A stretch of 64,000 nucleotides of DNA from CAZKSN01 sp964555585 (GTDB lineage Bacteria > Bacillota_I > Bacilli_A > RF39 > UBA660). The translations under genes were made by a program, and so were the position numbers. Below, piece after piece: positions 26,639 to 35,188 of this stretch. Positions within the stretch are counted from its first letter, which is position 1, and each line of letters begins with the position of its first letter. The stretch is taken from NCBI GenBank assembly GCA_964555585.1, contig CAZKSN010000001.1:1-64000 (forward strand), given 5' to 3'. The notes beneath the pieces were generated by a model, which saw only the letters and a program-made list of their open reading frames with translations, was not told the origin of the DNA and made no database searches.

Positions 26639-28761
26639 TTTCTTTCCACTTCCTTCATTTCATAAGCTTGAATTATATCTCCTTCTTTTATATCATTAAA
26701 GTTACTAATGGTTATTCCGCAGTCAAAGTCTTTCTTAACTTCTTTAACTTCATTCTTTTCTCTTTGAAGACTTCCAATCTTTCCATCATATATCACTACA
26801 TTATCTCTAATGATTCTGGCAGAACTGTTATTCTTTATTAATCCGCTGATAACATGTGAACCTGCAATAGAACCAACTTTAGAAAATCTAAATATTTTTC
26901 TAACTTCTGCATCACCTAAAACTATTTCTTCAAATTCAGGATCCAGCATACCTTTAATTGCAGCTTCCAATTCTTCAACAACTTTATAAATAATATTATA
27001 TAGTCTTATTTCAACATTATAGAATTCCGCCATTTCTTTTGTCTTTGTAGGAGGTATTACATTAAATCCAATTATAATTGCATTACTTGCATTTGCAAGT
27101 ACTACATCACTTTCTGTAACTGCTCCAACGCCACTTCTTATAACATTCACCTTAATATCATCTATTTTTATTTTTTCTAAAGAATTTTTTACTGCTTCTT
27201 CAGAACCCTTCACATCTGCCTTTAATAATACATTTATTTCTTTTTTGCCTTCCTTAATCTGATTAAATAAATCATCTAGACTTACAGCTTTTTTCTCAAA
27301 TTTCTTTTCTTTTTCTTGAGATTGTCTCTTTAAGGCCACACTTCTGGCTTCTTTTTCACTTTCAAAAGTCATGAATTTATCTCCGGCAACCGGAACATCA
27401 TTGATTCCTGTTACTTCTACCGGAGTACTTGGAAGTGCTGATAAGATATCTTTCCCCTTATCATCCTTTAAAGTTCTAACCTTACCGAATGTAGTTCCTA
27501 CTACAATAGGATCTCCTATTCTAATAGTTCCGCTTTGAACAAGCAATGTTACAACTGAACCTATATTCTTATCAAGTCTGGCTTCAATAACTATTCCTCT
27601 GCTGTATCTGTTTGGATTAGCTCTTAAGTTTAATACTTCAGAAAGAGCATTAATATTATCCAATAGCAAGTCCACGCCTTCTCCGGTTTTAGCACTTATT
27701 TTAACAAATATAGTATCTCCGCCCCAAGCTTCAGGAGTAAGTTCCAATTCACTTAAATCGCTCATTATTTTATCTACATTGCTTCCAGGCTTGTCTATTT
27801 TATTAACAGCCACTATTATTGGAACTCCTGCAGCTTTGGCATGATCTATTGCTTCTCTGGTTTGAGGCATAACTCCATCATCTGCTGCAACTATTATAAC
27901 AACAATATCAGTAAAACTTGCACCTCTTGCTCTCATTTCTGTAAAGGCAGCATGCCCTGGAGTATCTATAAAAGTAATTTTCTTTCCATTTTGTTCTACC
28001 TGATAAGCCGAGATATGCTGAGTAATTCCACCAAATTCTCCACTTACCACATTTGTGTTTCTAATGTAGTCAAGTAAAGTTGTTTTGCCATGATCAACAT
28101 GTCCCATTATAGTAACTACAGCAGGTCTACTGATTAAATCCTCTTCAGAATCAACTACTTCATACTCTTCAAAATTAGATATGTTTGTACTTTCTTCCTT
28201 TTTCAATTCCTTCTTATATTCTAAAGCGATAACTGAAGCATCTTCAAATGCAATAGGCTGATTAATGGATATCATCAATCCCATCATTACCAATTTTTTA
28301 ACTAATTCAGAGCTTTCAATATTAAGAGCGTTTGCTAAATCTCCAACAGTCATATTTTCTTTATATAAAATTACATTGTCTTCCAGTACATTTTTATTAC
28401 TTTGAAGTTTTTCTTTATTTTTATAAATATTCTTTTTGTCAGATAAATATTCTTTTTTATTGTCTATTTCAGTTTTCTTTTTGATTTTCTGCTTCTTTTC
28501 CATAGATGAAACATCTATTCCGATAGATTCAACTACTTCATTGGCTCTGTCCTCCAGTTCAAATTTTTCCTCTAATGCTTCATCAATAATTGATTCTTCA
28601 TTTTTATTTTGAACAATACCAATTTCATTATCTAGTAAAATGATTGCATCATCATCTAAATAGTCATCTTCTTTTTTAACATTAATATTTAATTCTTTAC
28701 ATTTAGATAAAATGAAACTTACATCTTTATTTAAATCTAAAGCATAGTCTTTGACTGTCAT
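26635..28761 (-). CDS. infB: Translation initiation factor IF-2
   Basis: GTPase that brings fMet-tRNA to the 30S start site (708 residues). A charged N-terminal region and an IF2_N segment (YKENMTVGDLANALNI) precede the GTPase domain: VTIMGHVDHGKTTLLDYI (G1), DTPGHAAF (G3), VAVNKIDK (G4). The C-terminal C1/C2 domains include VNVIRSGVGAVTESDV. The N-terminal extension is short compared with many Bacilli. It is in the ylxR-infB-rbfA order typical of Firmicutes. Confidence 0.97.
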   Translation of the reverse strand: MTVKDYALDLNKDVSFILSKCKELNINVKKEDDYLDDDAIILLDNEIGIVQNKNEESIIDEALEEKFELEDRANEVVESIGIDVSSMEKKQKIKKKTEIDNKKEYLSDKKNIYKNKEKLQSNKNVLEDNVILYKENMTVGDLANALNIESSELVKKLVMMGLMISINQPIAFEDASVIALEYKKELKKEESTNISNFEEYEVVDSEEDLISRPAVVTIMGHVDHGKTTLLDYIRNTNVVSGEFGGITQHISAYQVEQNGKKITFIDTPGHAAFTEMRARGASFTDIVVIIVAADDGVMPQTREAIDHAKAAGVPIIVAVNKIDKPGSNVDKIMSDLSELELTPEAWGGDTIFVKISAKTGEGVDLLLDNINALSEVLNLRANPNRYSRGIVIEARLDKNIGSVVTLLVQSGTIRIGDPIVVGTTFGKVRTLKDDKGKDILSALPSTPVEVTGINDVPVAGDKFMTFESEKEARSVALKRQSQEKEKKFEKKAVSLDDLFNQIKEGKKEINVLLKADVKGSEEAVKNSLEKIKIDDIKVNVIRSGVGAVTESDVVLANASNAIIIGFNVIPPTKTKEMAEFYNVEIRLYNIIYKVVEELEAAIKGMLDPEFEEIVLGDAEVRKIFRFSKVGSIAGSHVISGLIKNNSSARIIRDNVVIYDGKIGSLQREKNEVKEVKKDFDCGITISNFNDIKEGDIIQAYEMKEVERK

Positions 28762-28779
28762 TATAACACCCTCTTTCTT

Positions 28780-29040
28780 TTATTTTAATTTACTTAATAA
28801 TTCTTCATAAACTGTATCTTCAATTTTAGCTTTCAAATGATAAGACAAGATATTACCTTTTTTAGCTTTTTCTATTATTTCTTTATCTTTTTTTAAATAA
28901 CATCCTCTTCCATTTGCCTTCATTGAATCATCTACAAATATTTTTCCTGTATTATCTTTTACAATTCTAAATAACTCATTCTTTTCAAATTGCTCTTTAG
29001 AAACAGCACAAGTTCTTAATACTAATTTTTTATTCTTCAT
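28780..29040 (-). CDS. ylxR: YlxR family (DUF448) protein
   Basis: An 86-residue RNA-binding protein between nusA and infB. The family signature is present: LRTCAVSKEQFEKNELFRIV (RxCxxxxxxxxKxxLxRIV, here split), DNTGKIFVDDSMKANGRG and CYLKKDKEII with GRGCYL. Its start lies within the end of nusA (11-bp overlap). Confidence 0.93.
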   Translation of the reverse strand: MKNKKLVLRTCAVSKEQFEKNELFRIVKDNTGKIFVDDSMKANGRGCYLKKDKEIIEKAKKGNILSYHLKAKIEDTVYEELLSKLK

Positions 29041-30163
29041 TAGCCGCTTCCTTTGAATCTTTCACTTCAGAAGCTGCACTTTCTTTTTTCTTTTTTTCCT
29101 CTACTGGTCTTTCATTAATTTCTTTATTAATATCAGCAATAGATTTTACATTGATTTTAAATCTAGTTAATTTACTGGCAAGTTTTATATTTATTCCTTT
29201 TTTACCAATAGCTAAAGAAAGATTTTCATCATCTGCTATTACTAAAGCTTCATTACTCTTTTCATCGGTTATTGATATATTTAAATTCTTAGCAGGACTT
29301 AATGCATTTGCAATATATTGTTCTGAATCGTCACTATACTGAATTAAATCTATTTTTTCTCCGCCAAGTTCTCTAATTATATTAGCAATTCTTCTGCCTT
29401 TTTCTCCTATACAAGAGCCAATTGGATCCACACTGGAACTTGTTGAAGAAACTGAAACTTTACTTCTAACTCCTGCTTCTCTTGCTACTCCATGCATTAC
29501 TAAAATTCCCTCTTCAAATTCCGGAATTTCCAATTCAAACAGTCTTTTAACAAATCCGTAGTGCTTGCGAGATAAAAGAATAAAAGGTCCTTTTGGAGAA
29601 CTTTCAACTTTAGTGACATATACTTTTATACTTGAACCCATCTGAAGTTTTTCTGAAGGAATCACTTCTGTCTTAGGTAATATTCCTCTAGCTTTTAATA
29701 AATCAACATAGTAGTTTCTGTTATCTTCCATAGCCAAAAAGCCAACCATTAATTCATTTTCCTTATCCGCAAAATCTTCCATTATAATATTACGTTCTGC
29801 TTCTCTTATTTTCTGTAAAACAACTTGTTTAGCTACACCAATGGCAACTCTTCCAAAATCATTTGGAGTCACTTCTTTAATTATTTCATCTCCAAGTTTA
29901 TAATTTTTATTCAGTAATCTTGCCTCTTCTAAAGAAATCTCTGAATATTCATCTTCTACTTCCTCTACTACAGTAGTGACTTTATAAACTTTTATTTCTC
30001 CAGTATCTACATCAATATCTGTTCTGATATTCGCTTGTTCGTTAAAATTTTTCTTATATGCTGTGCTTAACGCAGATTGCATAGCGTCAATTAATATTTC
30101 AGCATTTAATTTCTTTTCTTCAATTATTGCATCAAAAGCTTTTTTGAATTCTTTAGAATTCAT
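29030..30163 (-). CDS. nusA: Transcription elongation/antitermination factor NusA
   Basis: Binds RNA polymerase and controls pausing, termination and antitermination. Domain order: N-terminal RNAP-binding (1-~130), S1 (~135-200, VGFLAMEDNRNYYVDLLKARG region), KH1 (SVDPIGSCIGEKGRRI) and KH2 (LAIGKKGINIKLASKLT), then a short charged tail. The length (377 residues) is typical of Firmicutes. ATG 30163 is preferred, 9 nt after GGGAG and matching the conserved MNSKEF start; it overlaps the rimP end by 11 bp. Confidence 0.97.
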   Translation of the reverse strand: MNSKEFKKAFDAIIEEKKLNAEILIDAMQSALSTAYKKNFNEQANIRTDIDVDTGEIKVYKVTTVVEEVEDEYSEISLEEARLLNKNYKLGDEIIKEVTPNDFGRVAIGVAKQVVLQKIREAERNIIMEDFADKENELMVGFLAMEDNRNYYVDLLKARGILPKTEVIPSEKLQMGSSIKVYVTKVESSPKGPFILLSRKHYGFVKRLFELEIPEFEEGILVMHGVAREAGVRSKVSVSSTSSSVDPIGSCIGEKGRRIANIIRELGGEKIDLIQYSDDSEQYIANALSPAKNLNISITDEKSNEALVIADDENLSLAIGKKGINIKLASKLTRFKINVKSIADINKEINERPVEEKKKKESAASEVKDSKEAANEE

Positions 30164-30407
30164 TAACATCAACTCCCTTACTTCCTATATCTAATACATA
30201 TTCATCTAGATTCATATCTAGATTATCAATTATAGGATTTATTATTTTTGTTGCTTTTACACATAAATCAGTATCCACTCCATTTTCACTATCTATAGTA
30301 ATAAAAAGTGTTTTTACATTATCCTCTTCTCCTAAAGTTATATCAACAACTTTAATATTTTCTTTGAGTAGCGGCTCTGTTACTGCATCTAAAATATCTT
30401 TTTCCAT
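30153..30407 (-). CDS. rimP: Truncated ribosome maturation factor RimP (N-terminal domain only)
   Basis: An 84-residue protein matching only the N-terminal alpha/beta domain of RimP: VTEPLLKENIKVVDITLG, TLFITIDSENGVDTDLCVK and DEYVLDIGSKGVD, which replaces the usual LEVSSPG turn. The C-terminal SH3-like domain (~70 residues) is missing, and nusA begins inside its last codons, so no remnant can follow. ATG 30407 has GGAGGG 4 nt upstream. Position before nusA supports the assignment. Whether the N-domain alone supports 30S assembly is unknown. Confidence 0.85.
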   Translation of the reverse strand: MEKDILDAVTEPLLKENIKVVDITLGEEDNVKTLFITIDSENGVDTDLCVKATKIINPIIDNLDMNLDEYVLDIGSKGVDVNEF

Positions 30408-30424
30408 TTTCCCTCCATTTAGTA

Positions 30425-30496
30425 GAATAAAGGGAGTGGGTTTCCCCACTCCTCTTCGTGTATATTCATTATAGCATACATAATATATTATGACAA
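30425..30496 (-). promoter_or_regulatory. Promoter and GC-rich leader hairpin of the rimP-nusA-infB operon
   Basis: TTGTCA (30496-30491), 17-bp spacer and TATAAT (30473-30468) form a strong promoter right after the upstream gene. About 16-20 nt into the transcript an 8-bp hairpin GGAGTGGG / CCCACTCC (30452-30433) is followed by CTTTATTCT, a terminator-like layout inside the 5' leader. The stem is unusually GC-rich for this DNA. It could act as an attenuator, perhaps for NusA control of its own operon; that is inference. Confidence 0.75.
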
Positions 30497-30500
30497 GTTA

Positions 30501-31163
30501 TTATAATATATCTTTTAATTTACTGAACTTACTTATTTCATAAGTCGGTTTTATATTTAAATTGTTTATTTTATTTCTATAATTGTACCAGCATGAATCA
30601 AATTTTAGATTTACTCCGGCTGTAATATCAGTTTTTAAATCATCGCCTATTATTAAGCATTCTTCTTTATTATATATGTTGAATATAGGATCAAATGCTT
30701 TCTTATTGGGTTTAGCCTTTCTATTATCAATCCCATAAACTTCTTTAAAATATTTTAAAATTCCACACTTTTTCATACGATTCTTTTGTGAATAAGCAAA
30801 CCAGTTTGTCAAACCATATAATGTATACTTTTTAGATAAATATTCTAAAGTGGAACCTATTTCATCAGCTAATTTATTAGGGGCACACTCAGATAAATAT
30901 TCAAGAAAAGTTGGAAAAAAATTATTTGGCAAGTTTATACTCAGTCTTTTATTGATCTTATCAGTTATTTTATTCATTGTTATTATTTCCTTATTATTCA
31001 TTGTTGCATCAAATATATCATCAATATTTTTCAATAATTCCTTATAGTCATATTGAATATTCAATTTTTCCAATGTATTTTTTAAAGCTATCCAATACTC
31101 ATCTTTCCATTCAATTAGAGTATTGTCTATATCAAATATTAATACTTTATATTTCTGCTGCAT
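30501..31163 (-). CDS. HAD family hydrolase
   Basis: A 220-residue haloacid-dehalogenase-type phosphatase of the YjjG/PGP-like group. Motif I is FDIDNTLIEW (nucleophile Asp, acid/base Asp), motif II GLTNWFAYSQ, and motif IV IIGDDLKTDITAG. A helical cap (~20-95) is present. The substrate cannot be predicted; related enzymes act on small sugar or nucleoside monophosphates. It lies 9 bp downstream of rnhB. Confidence 0.88.
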   Translation of the reverse strand: MQQKYKVLIFDIDNTLIEWKDEYWIALKNTLEKLNIQYDYKELLKNIDDIFDATMNNKEIITMNKITDKINKRLSINLPNNFFPTFLEYLSECAPNKLADEIGSTLEYLSKKYTLYGLTNWFAYSQKNRMKKCGILKYFKEVYGIDNRKAKPNKKAFDPIFNIYNKEECLIIGDDLKTDITAGVNLKFDSCWYNYRNKINNLNIKPTYEISKFSKLKDIL

Positions 31164-31172
31164 TTTTTTCTC

Positions 31173-31772
31173 CTACCTGATACATGAACTTACTGGTTCA
31201 AATGATTTTCTATGTTCTTTTGTTATTCCATATTTTTCTAAAGCCTCTAGATGCTCCTTAGTTCCATATCCTTTGTTTTTCTTTAAATTATAATTCGGAT
31301 ACTTTTTATCTAATTCTCTCATTATTCTATCTCTTGTAACTTTTGCTATTATAGAAGCGGCAGCTATTGATTCACTTAAAGAGTCACCTTTAATAATAGA
31401 TTTAAAAGGAATATCCAAATTTAATTTCATAGCATCTATCAGTAAGTATTCCGGTTTAATATTACAATCATTTAATGCTGAAAGCATTGCCTCCTTAGTC
31501 GCTTCATATATATTGATTTTATCAATTCTTTTTGAAGAGATAATTCCAACACCTATACTAATTGCATTCTGTTTAATAATTTCATACATTTTTTCTCTTT
31601 TAGATTCAGAAAGTTTTTTTGAATCCTTAATATCTTCATGATAAAAATTCTCAGGTAATATTACACATGCCGCAACTACCGGTCCCATTAATGGACCTCT
31701 TCCCGCCTCATCTATACCACCTATTAAATTATAACCTGCCTTATATAATTCTTCTTCAAATTCCAGCATCAT
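31173..31772 (-). CDS. rnhB: Ribonuclease HII
   Basis: Removes ribonucleotides embedded in DNA and RNA of RNA/DNA hybrids. The acidic metal site is visible in GGIDEAGRGPLMGPV (D, E), KDSKKLSESKR, LLIDAMKL and the SIAAASIIAKVTRDRIM helix; LKKNKGYGTKEHLEAL is typical near the end. At 199 residues it has the short form without an N-terminal extension. It overlaps the upstream unknown gene by 17 bp. Confidence 0.97.
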   Translation of the reverse strand: MMLEFEEELYKAGYNLIGGIDEAGRGPLMGPVVAACVILPENFYHEDIKDSKKLSESKREKMYEIIKQNAISIGVGIISSKRIDKINIYEATKEAMLSALNDCNIKPEYLLIDAMKLNLDIPFKSIIKGDSLSESIAAASIIAKVTRDRIMRELDKKYPNYNLKKNKGYGTKEHLEALEKYGITKEHRKSFEPVSSCIR

Positions 31773-32562
31773 TTTTTTCTATTGAGAGAACTCTTATAAT
31801 ATGAGAATTTCTGTCAAATAACTGACACAATTCTTCATCAGAATATTTACCTTTTTCAATATTAATAAATTCTTCTTCAGTTAGTTCCTCAGTCCACATT
31901 CTTTCTTTAATATTTGTTGGATGCGCGATTGAACAGTATCTACTTACATGTTCAAAACTATTGGCATATAAAGGATCTGCAAAAGCACTATCTTTAATAA
32001 ACAAGAAAAATTTATTTTCTCCCTCATAATTACTTTTAGCTAAATAAAATTTATCACTTCCGGCAACCGGAAAATATTCCTCTTCAAAAAACACTTTATT
32101 ATTTTTTAAATCTTCTCGTATAGTCTTTCTTTTAATTTCATTTCCTTCTTTATCAAAAATAGATTTCTTTTCCAATATTACAGGATAATGAGCCGGAGAG
32201 GCAAACTCTTGATAAACTACTGAAACAAGATCTGATTTACCTATTTCAATATTTAAATTTATTAAAACAGGTGTGAAATCTTCTAAATCCATAAAATATG
32301 TGACAGAACATTTATTGCTCTCTTTATCATAAGTTAATTCAATAGTATAGATACATTCACCAGAATCATAGTCTCCCTTTATATGATATTTGCTTTCAGA
32401 AGCTTCCTCAATATAATTTCTTTCAATAGAACTACCTTCTCTGATTATTTCTGGGTCTAATCTTATAATGACATTATAAAAATCATTAAAAAGTCTGTTA
32501 AATAAAATATTGTTTCTTAATTCAAATGGTATTTTTTCAAAGTATTCTTCTCTTGTTTTCAT
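31756..32562 (-). CDS. Conserved-looking protein of unknown function between glyA and rnhB
   Basis: A 268-residue soluble protein. The N-terminal half is beta-rich (GECIYTIELTYDKES, CSVTYFMDLEDFTP); the C-terminal part is acidic and helical (TEELTEEEFINIEKGKY). No catalytic motif or family was recognised. ATG 32562 follows GGAGTGAAT; an in-frame GTG at 32568 is less likely. It overlaps both its neighbours, so it is part of the glyA-unknown-rnhB-HAD transcription unit. Confidence 0.72.
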   Translation of the reverse strand: MKTREEYFEKIPFELRNNILFNRLFNDFYNVIIRLDPEIIREGSSIERNYIEEASESKYHIKGDYDSGECIYTIELTYDKESNKCSVTYFMDLEDFTPVLINLNIEIGKSDLVSVVYQEFASPAHYPVILEKKSIFDKEGNEIKRKTIREDLKNNKVFFEEEYFPVAGSDKFYLAKSNYEGENKFFLFIKDSAFADPLYANSFEHVSRYCSIAHPTNIKERMWTEELTEEEFINIEKGKYSDEELCQLFDRNSHIIRVLSIEKNDAGI

Positions 32563-32564
32563 AT

Positions 32565-33785
32565 TCACTCCTTGTTAAATCTGCCAGTTAAATCTAGTAC
32601 TTCTTTTCTTAATTTATTAAGCATGACCTGATTATTTCTATTTTTTAATGCCTTTGAAATTATTAATCCGACTTTTTTAAAGTCTTTTTCTTTAAAACCT
32701 CTTGTTGTCATTGCAGGACTTCCAAGTCTTATCCCACTTGCTTTAAAAGGACTTTCCATATCATAAGGAATTGTGTTTTTATTTACTGTAATATTTATTT
32801 CATCCAATATAGTTTCCGCTTCTTTTCCAGTTATTCCTAAAGAGTCTTTAACTTCCACTAAAATTAAATGATTATCAGTTCCTCCGGAGATAATTCTGAA
32901 TCCCTCACTTTTTAATGTATTTGATAAAGTCTCTATATTTTTTAATACTTGAACTTGGTATTCCTTAAAGGAAGGTTGAAGAGCTTCATAAAAACATTGC
33001 GCCTTAGCGGCTATTACATGCATCAGAGGTCCACCCTGAATACCTGGAAATATTATTTTATCTATTTTCTTAGCAATTTCTTCACTGTTTGTAAGTATTA
33101 AACCACCTCTAGGCCCTCTTAAGGTTTTATGGGTAGTTGAAGTCACAACATCTGCATACGGAAATGGACTTGGATGCAATCCGGTTGCCACTAAACCTGC
33201 AATGTGAGCCATATCTACCATCAGATAAGCGCCACATGTATCAGCAGCTTCTCTAAATTTTTTTAAATCAATAATTCTGGAATATGCACTGGCGCCAGCT
33301 ATAATCATTTTTGGTTTTTCAGTTCTTGCCACTTCAATGAGTGCTTCATAGTCTATTTCTTCAGTTTTTCTATCAACATTATATTCTATAATTTTATAAT
33401 CCAAGCCACTAAAACTAAGCGGATGTCCATGAGTCAAATGACCTCCCTGACTCAAGTTCATTCCCATTACTGTATCTCCATGATTTAATAAAGCTTTATA
33501 TACAGCCATATTGGCACTGCTTCCTGAATGAGGCTGAACATTTGCAAAACTGCAGTTAAATAATTTCTTAGCATATTCAATGGCAGTTTCTTCAAATATA
33601 TCAATATACTGACAGCCTCCATAATATCTCTTATGCGGATATCCTTCAGCATATTTATTAGTTAATATGCTACCCTGCAACTTTAATATATCCTCAGATA
33701 CATAATTTTCTGAAGCAATCAATTCAATATTTTCGTTTTGTCTCTTCTGTTCCTTAATCAAAGCACTTTTTAAAATTTTATCCAT
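32565..33785 (-). CDS. glyA: Serine hydroxymethyltransferase
   Basis: PLP enzyme converting serine and tetrahydrofolate to glycine and 5,10-methylene-THF (406 residues). The PLP-lysine motif is VTSTTHKTLRGPRGG (~225), with NKYAEGYPHKRYYGGCQYID and QPHSGSSANMAVY near the N-terminus. ATG 33785 is preferred because GGTGAT lies upstream and the family N-terminus begins there. A promoter (TTGATT, 18 bp, TATAAT at 33834-33805) overlaps the terminator of the preceding paralog array. Confidence 0.97.
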   Translation of the reverse strand: MDKILKSALIKEQKRQNENIELIASENYVSEDILKLQGSILTNKYAEGYPHKRYYGGCQYIDIFEETAIEYAKKLFNCSFANVQPHSGSSANMAVYKALLNHGDTVMGMNLSQGGHLTHGHPLSFSGLDYKIIEYNVDRKTEEIDYEALIEVARTEKPKMIIAGASAYSRIIDLKKFREAADTCGAYLMVDMAHIAGLVATGLHPSPFPYADVVTSTTHKTLRGPRGGLILTNSEEIAKKIDKIIFPGIQGGPLMHVIAAKAQCFYEALQPSFKEYQVQVLKNIETLSNTLKSEGFRIISGGTDNHLILVEVKDSLGITGKEAETILDEINITVNKNTIPYDMESPFKASGIRLGSPAMTTRGFKEKDFKKVGLIISKALKNRNNQVMLNKLRKEVLDLTGRFNKE

Positions 33786-33818
33786 ACTTATATCACCTAT
33801 CAAAATTATAACATAAAT

Positions 33819-33847
33819 ATAAAAAAAGAATCAAATTACTTTGATTC
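33819..33847 (-). terminator. Intrinsic terminator after the three-paralog array
   Basis: GAATCAAA / TTTGATTC (8 bp, 4-nt loop) followed by TTTTTTTATA. The stop codon of the last paralog lies in the loop. Confidence 0.9.
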
Positions 33848-34294
33848 AATTAAATTTCCATAAATACTTCTAACTAAAGCTGCATTTTTACTTTTAAAAC
33901 CTATATTAAATTCCCCATCATTTACAACCAAAGGATAAGTACTTCCTAAAAGCACTTTGTTTGCAGTTCCAATTTCTTTAGCAAAATCAACTGCAAATAA
34001 ATAAGTAAACAATTCCATATCTTTTTTATTTACAGGAATTTTCATATCTCCAAATAAATTTTTATTCACAAGTGCAGCCTTTATATTTTGAAGTTTAGAT
34101 GTTGATACTGAATATTCTGATTTTAAAATTCTATCATCTATAAAAATATTAGTTTTTCCAACATTTTTAATAGATTCTCTAATACATTTCAACATTTGAA
34201 TTAATTCATCATTCATTCTTGATAAATTTAATAAATATAGCTTATTAACATTTTCTCTTCTCGCTAATTCATTTAATTCACTTAAATTCCACAT
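33836..34294 (-). CDS. Unknown protein, paralog 3 of a tandem family
   Basis: A 152-residue soluble protein, the most diverged and last member of three tandem paralogs. The N-terminus NLSELNELARRENVNKLYLL matches DLKELDKLSKELNVDVMYLL of the middle copy; KIPVNKKDMELFTYLF matches the FFPIKRKDYINFM segment. The C-terminus GNLIESK differs from the basic LSRRK or LVRRK ends of the others. No known domain was recognised. Ribosome site AAAGGA precedes the ATG. Confidence 0.7.
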   Translation of the reverse strand: MWNLSELNELARRENVNKLYLLNLSRMNDELIQMLKCIRESIKNVGKTNIFIDDRILKSEYSVSTSKLQNIKAALVNKNLFGDMKIPVNKKDMELFTYLFAVDFAKEIGTANKVLLGSTYPLVVNDGEFNIGFKSKNAALVRSIYGNLIESK

Positions 34295-34297
34295 AAA

Positions 34298-34714
34298 TTA
34301 TTTATCCTTTCTTCTTGATAAAATACTTGTATTTAATTTTTCATATTTCTCTAAATATCCATATATTTGAGTAGCTAAATAAATTTCTTTTGATGTTTCC
34401 TTGTAATCAGAAGAAAATATTCTCATAAAGTTTATATAATCTTTTCTCTTAATTGGAAAGAAGAAACTTCCTAATATATAGTTATCTTTTTCTTCTTCAT
34501 TTATTATAGGCTTTGGAATTACTTCTATCAAAATACCATTTCTTAATAATTCATTTTTAATTTTTAATTTTAAATATGCATGATCAAAATCAGCATAGTA
34601 TCTAATTAATTTTAAAAATTCAATAACCTCATTGCTTTTATTCAATAATTTAAGTAAATACATTACATCAACATTTAATTCTTTAGATAATTTATCTAAT
34701 TCTTTTAAATCCAT
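34298..34714 (-). CDS. Unknown protein, paralog 2 of a tandem family
   Basis: A 138-residue protein; ATG 34714 is chosen for GGAGGG 4 nt upstream. It shares with copy 1 the stretch FDHAYLKLKIKNELLRNG then ILIEVIPKP, and FFFPIKRKDYINFMRIF, ending in ILSRRKDK. With copy 3 it shares the N-terminal helix. The fold looks alpha/beta with a central conserved ILIEVIPK strand. It lies 13 nt after copy 1 and 3 nt before copy 3, in one operon. Confidence 0.72.
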   Translation of the reverse strand: MDLKELDKLSKELNVDVMYLLKLLNKSNEVIEFLKLIRYYADFDHAYLKLKIKNELLRNGILIEVIPKPIINEEEKDNYILGSFFFPIKRKDYINFMRIFSSDYKETSKEIYLATQIYGYLEKYEKLNTSILSRRKDK

Positions 34715-34727
34715 AAAACCCTCCGTA

Positions 34728-35114
34728 TCATAAATTTTGTTTTCTTCTAACAAGTGAATTTGCTTTTAAATTGTTTATCTCACAGTCAAACCAGTATTTT
34801 TCGCTTCCCCATATTCTTTCAACTAAATAGCATCTTTTATTTGTATTATTAAAGTCATCAGCAAATTGATCCATAAAACTCAACATTTCTCTTGTTTTAA
34901 TTGGAAAGAAATATTTTCCAAAAACATTACTGTCAATATTATCATTTTCAACTTTTGGAATTACTTCTATTAAAATACCATTCTTTACTAAATTATTAAT
35001 AACCTTTAAATTAATGTAAGCATAATCAAAACCTGTTTGAGATCTTACATTTTTTATAAATTCAATTATTTCTGTACTACATTTTGAAATGTAATCAAAT
35101 TTTTTATCATCCAT
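34728..35114 (-). CDS. Unknown protein, paralog 1 of a tandem family
   Basis: A 128-residue protein; ATG 35114 follows GGAGG by 5 nt (an upstream in-frame TTG would use the ribosome site as coding). FDYAYINLKVINNLVKNG and ILIEVIPKVE match copy 2 closely, and KYFFPIKTREMLSFM is the second conserved block; LVRRKQN closes it. It lacks the N-terminal ~25 residues present in copies 2 and 3. A promoter lies immediately upstream. Confidence 0.72.
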   Translation of the reverse strand: MDDKKFDYISKCSTEIIEFIKNVRSQTGFDYAYINLKVINNLVKNGILIEVIPKVENDNIDSNVFGKYFFPIKTREMLSFMDQFADDFNNTNKRCYLVERIWGSEKYWFDCEINNLKANSLVRRKQNL

Positions 35115-35134
35115 AAAATCCTCCAACAGATATT

Positions 35135-35162
35135 ATTTTAACATATTTAAAAAAAATCACAA
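35135..35162 (-). promoter_or_regulatory. Promoter of the three-paralog operon
   Basis: TTGTGA (35162-35157), 16-bp spacer and TAAAAT (35140-35135) with TG one base upstream of the -10. The -35 box is part of the preceding terminator. Confidence 0.55.
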
Positions 35163-35188
35163 GATTTATATTCTATCAAATGTGATTT
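35148..35188 (-). terminator. Intrinsic terminator after rbgA
   Basis: AAATCACA / TGTGATTT (8 bp, ~19-nt loop) followed by a run of T. The loop is large for a terminator, so strength is uncertain. Confidence 0.6.
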
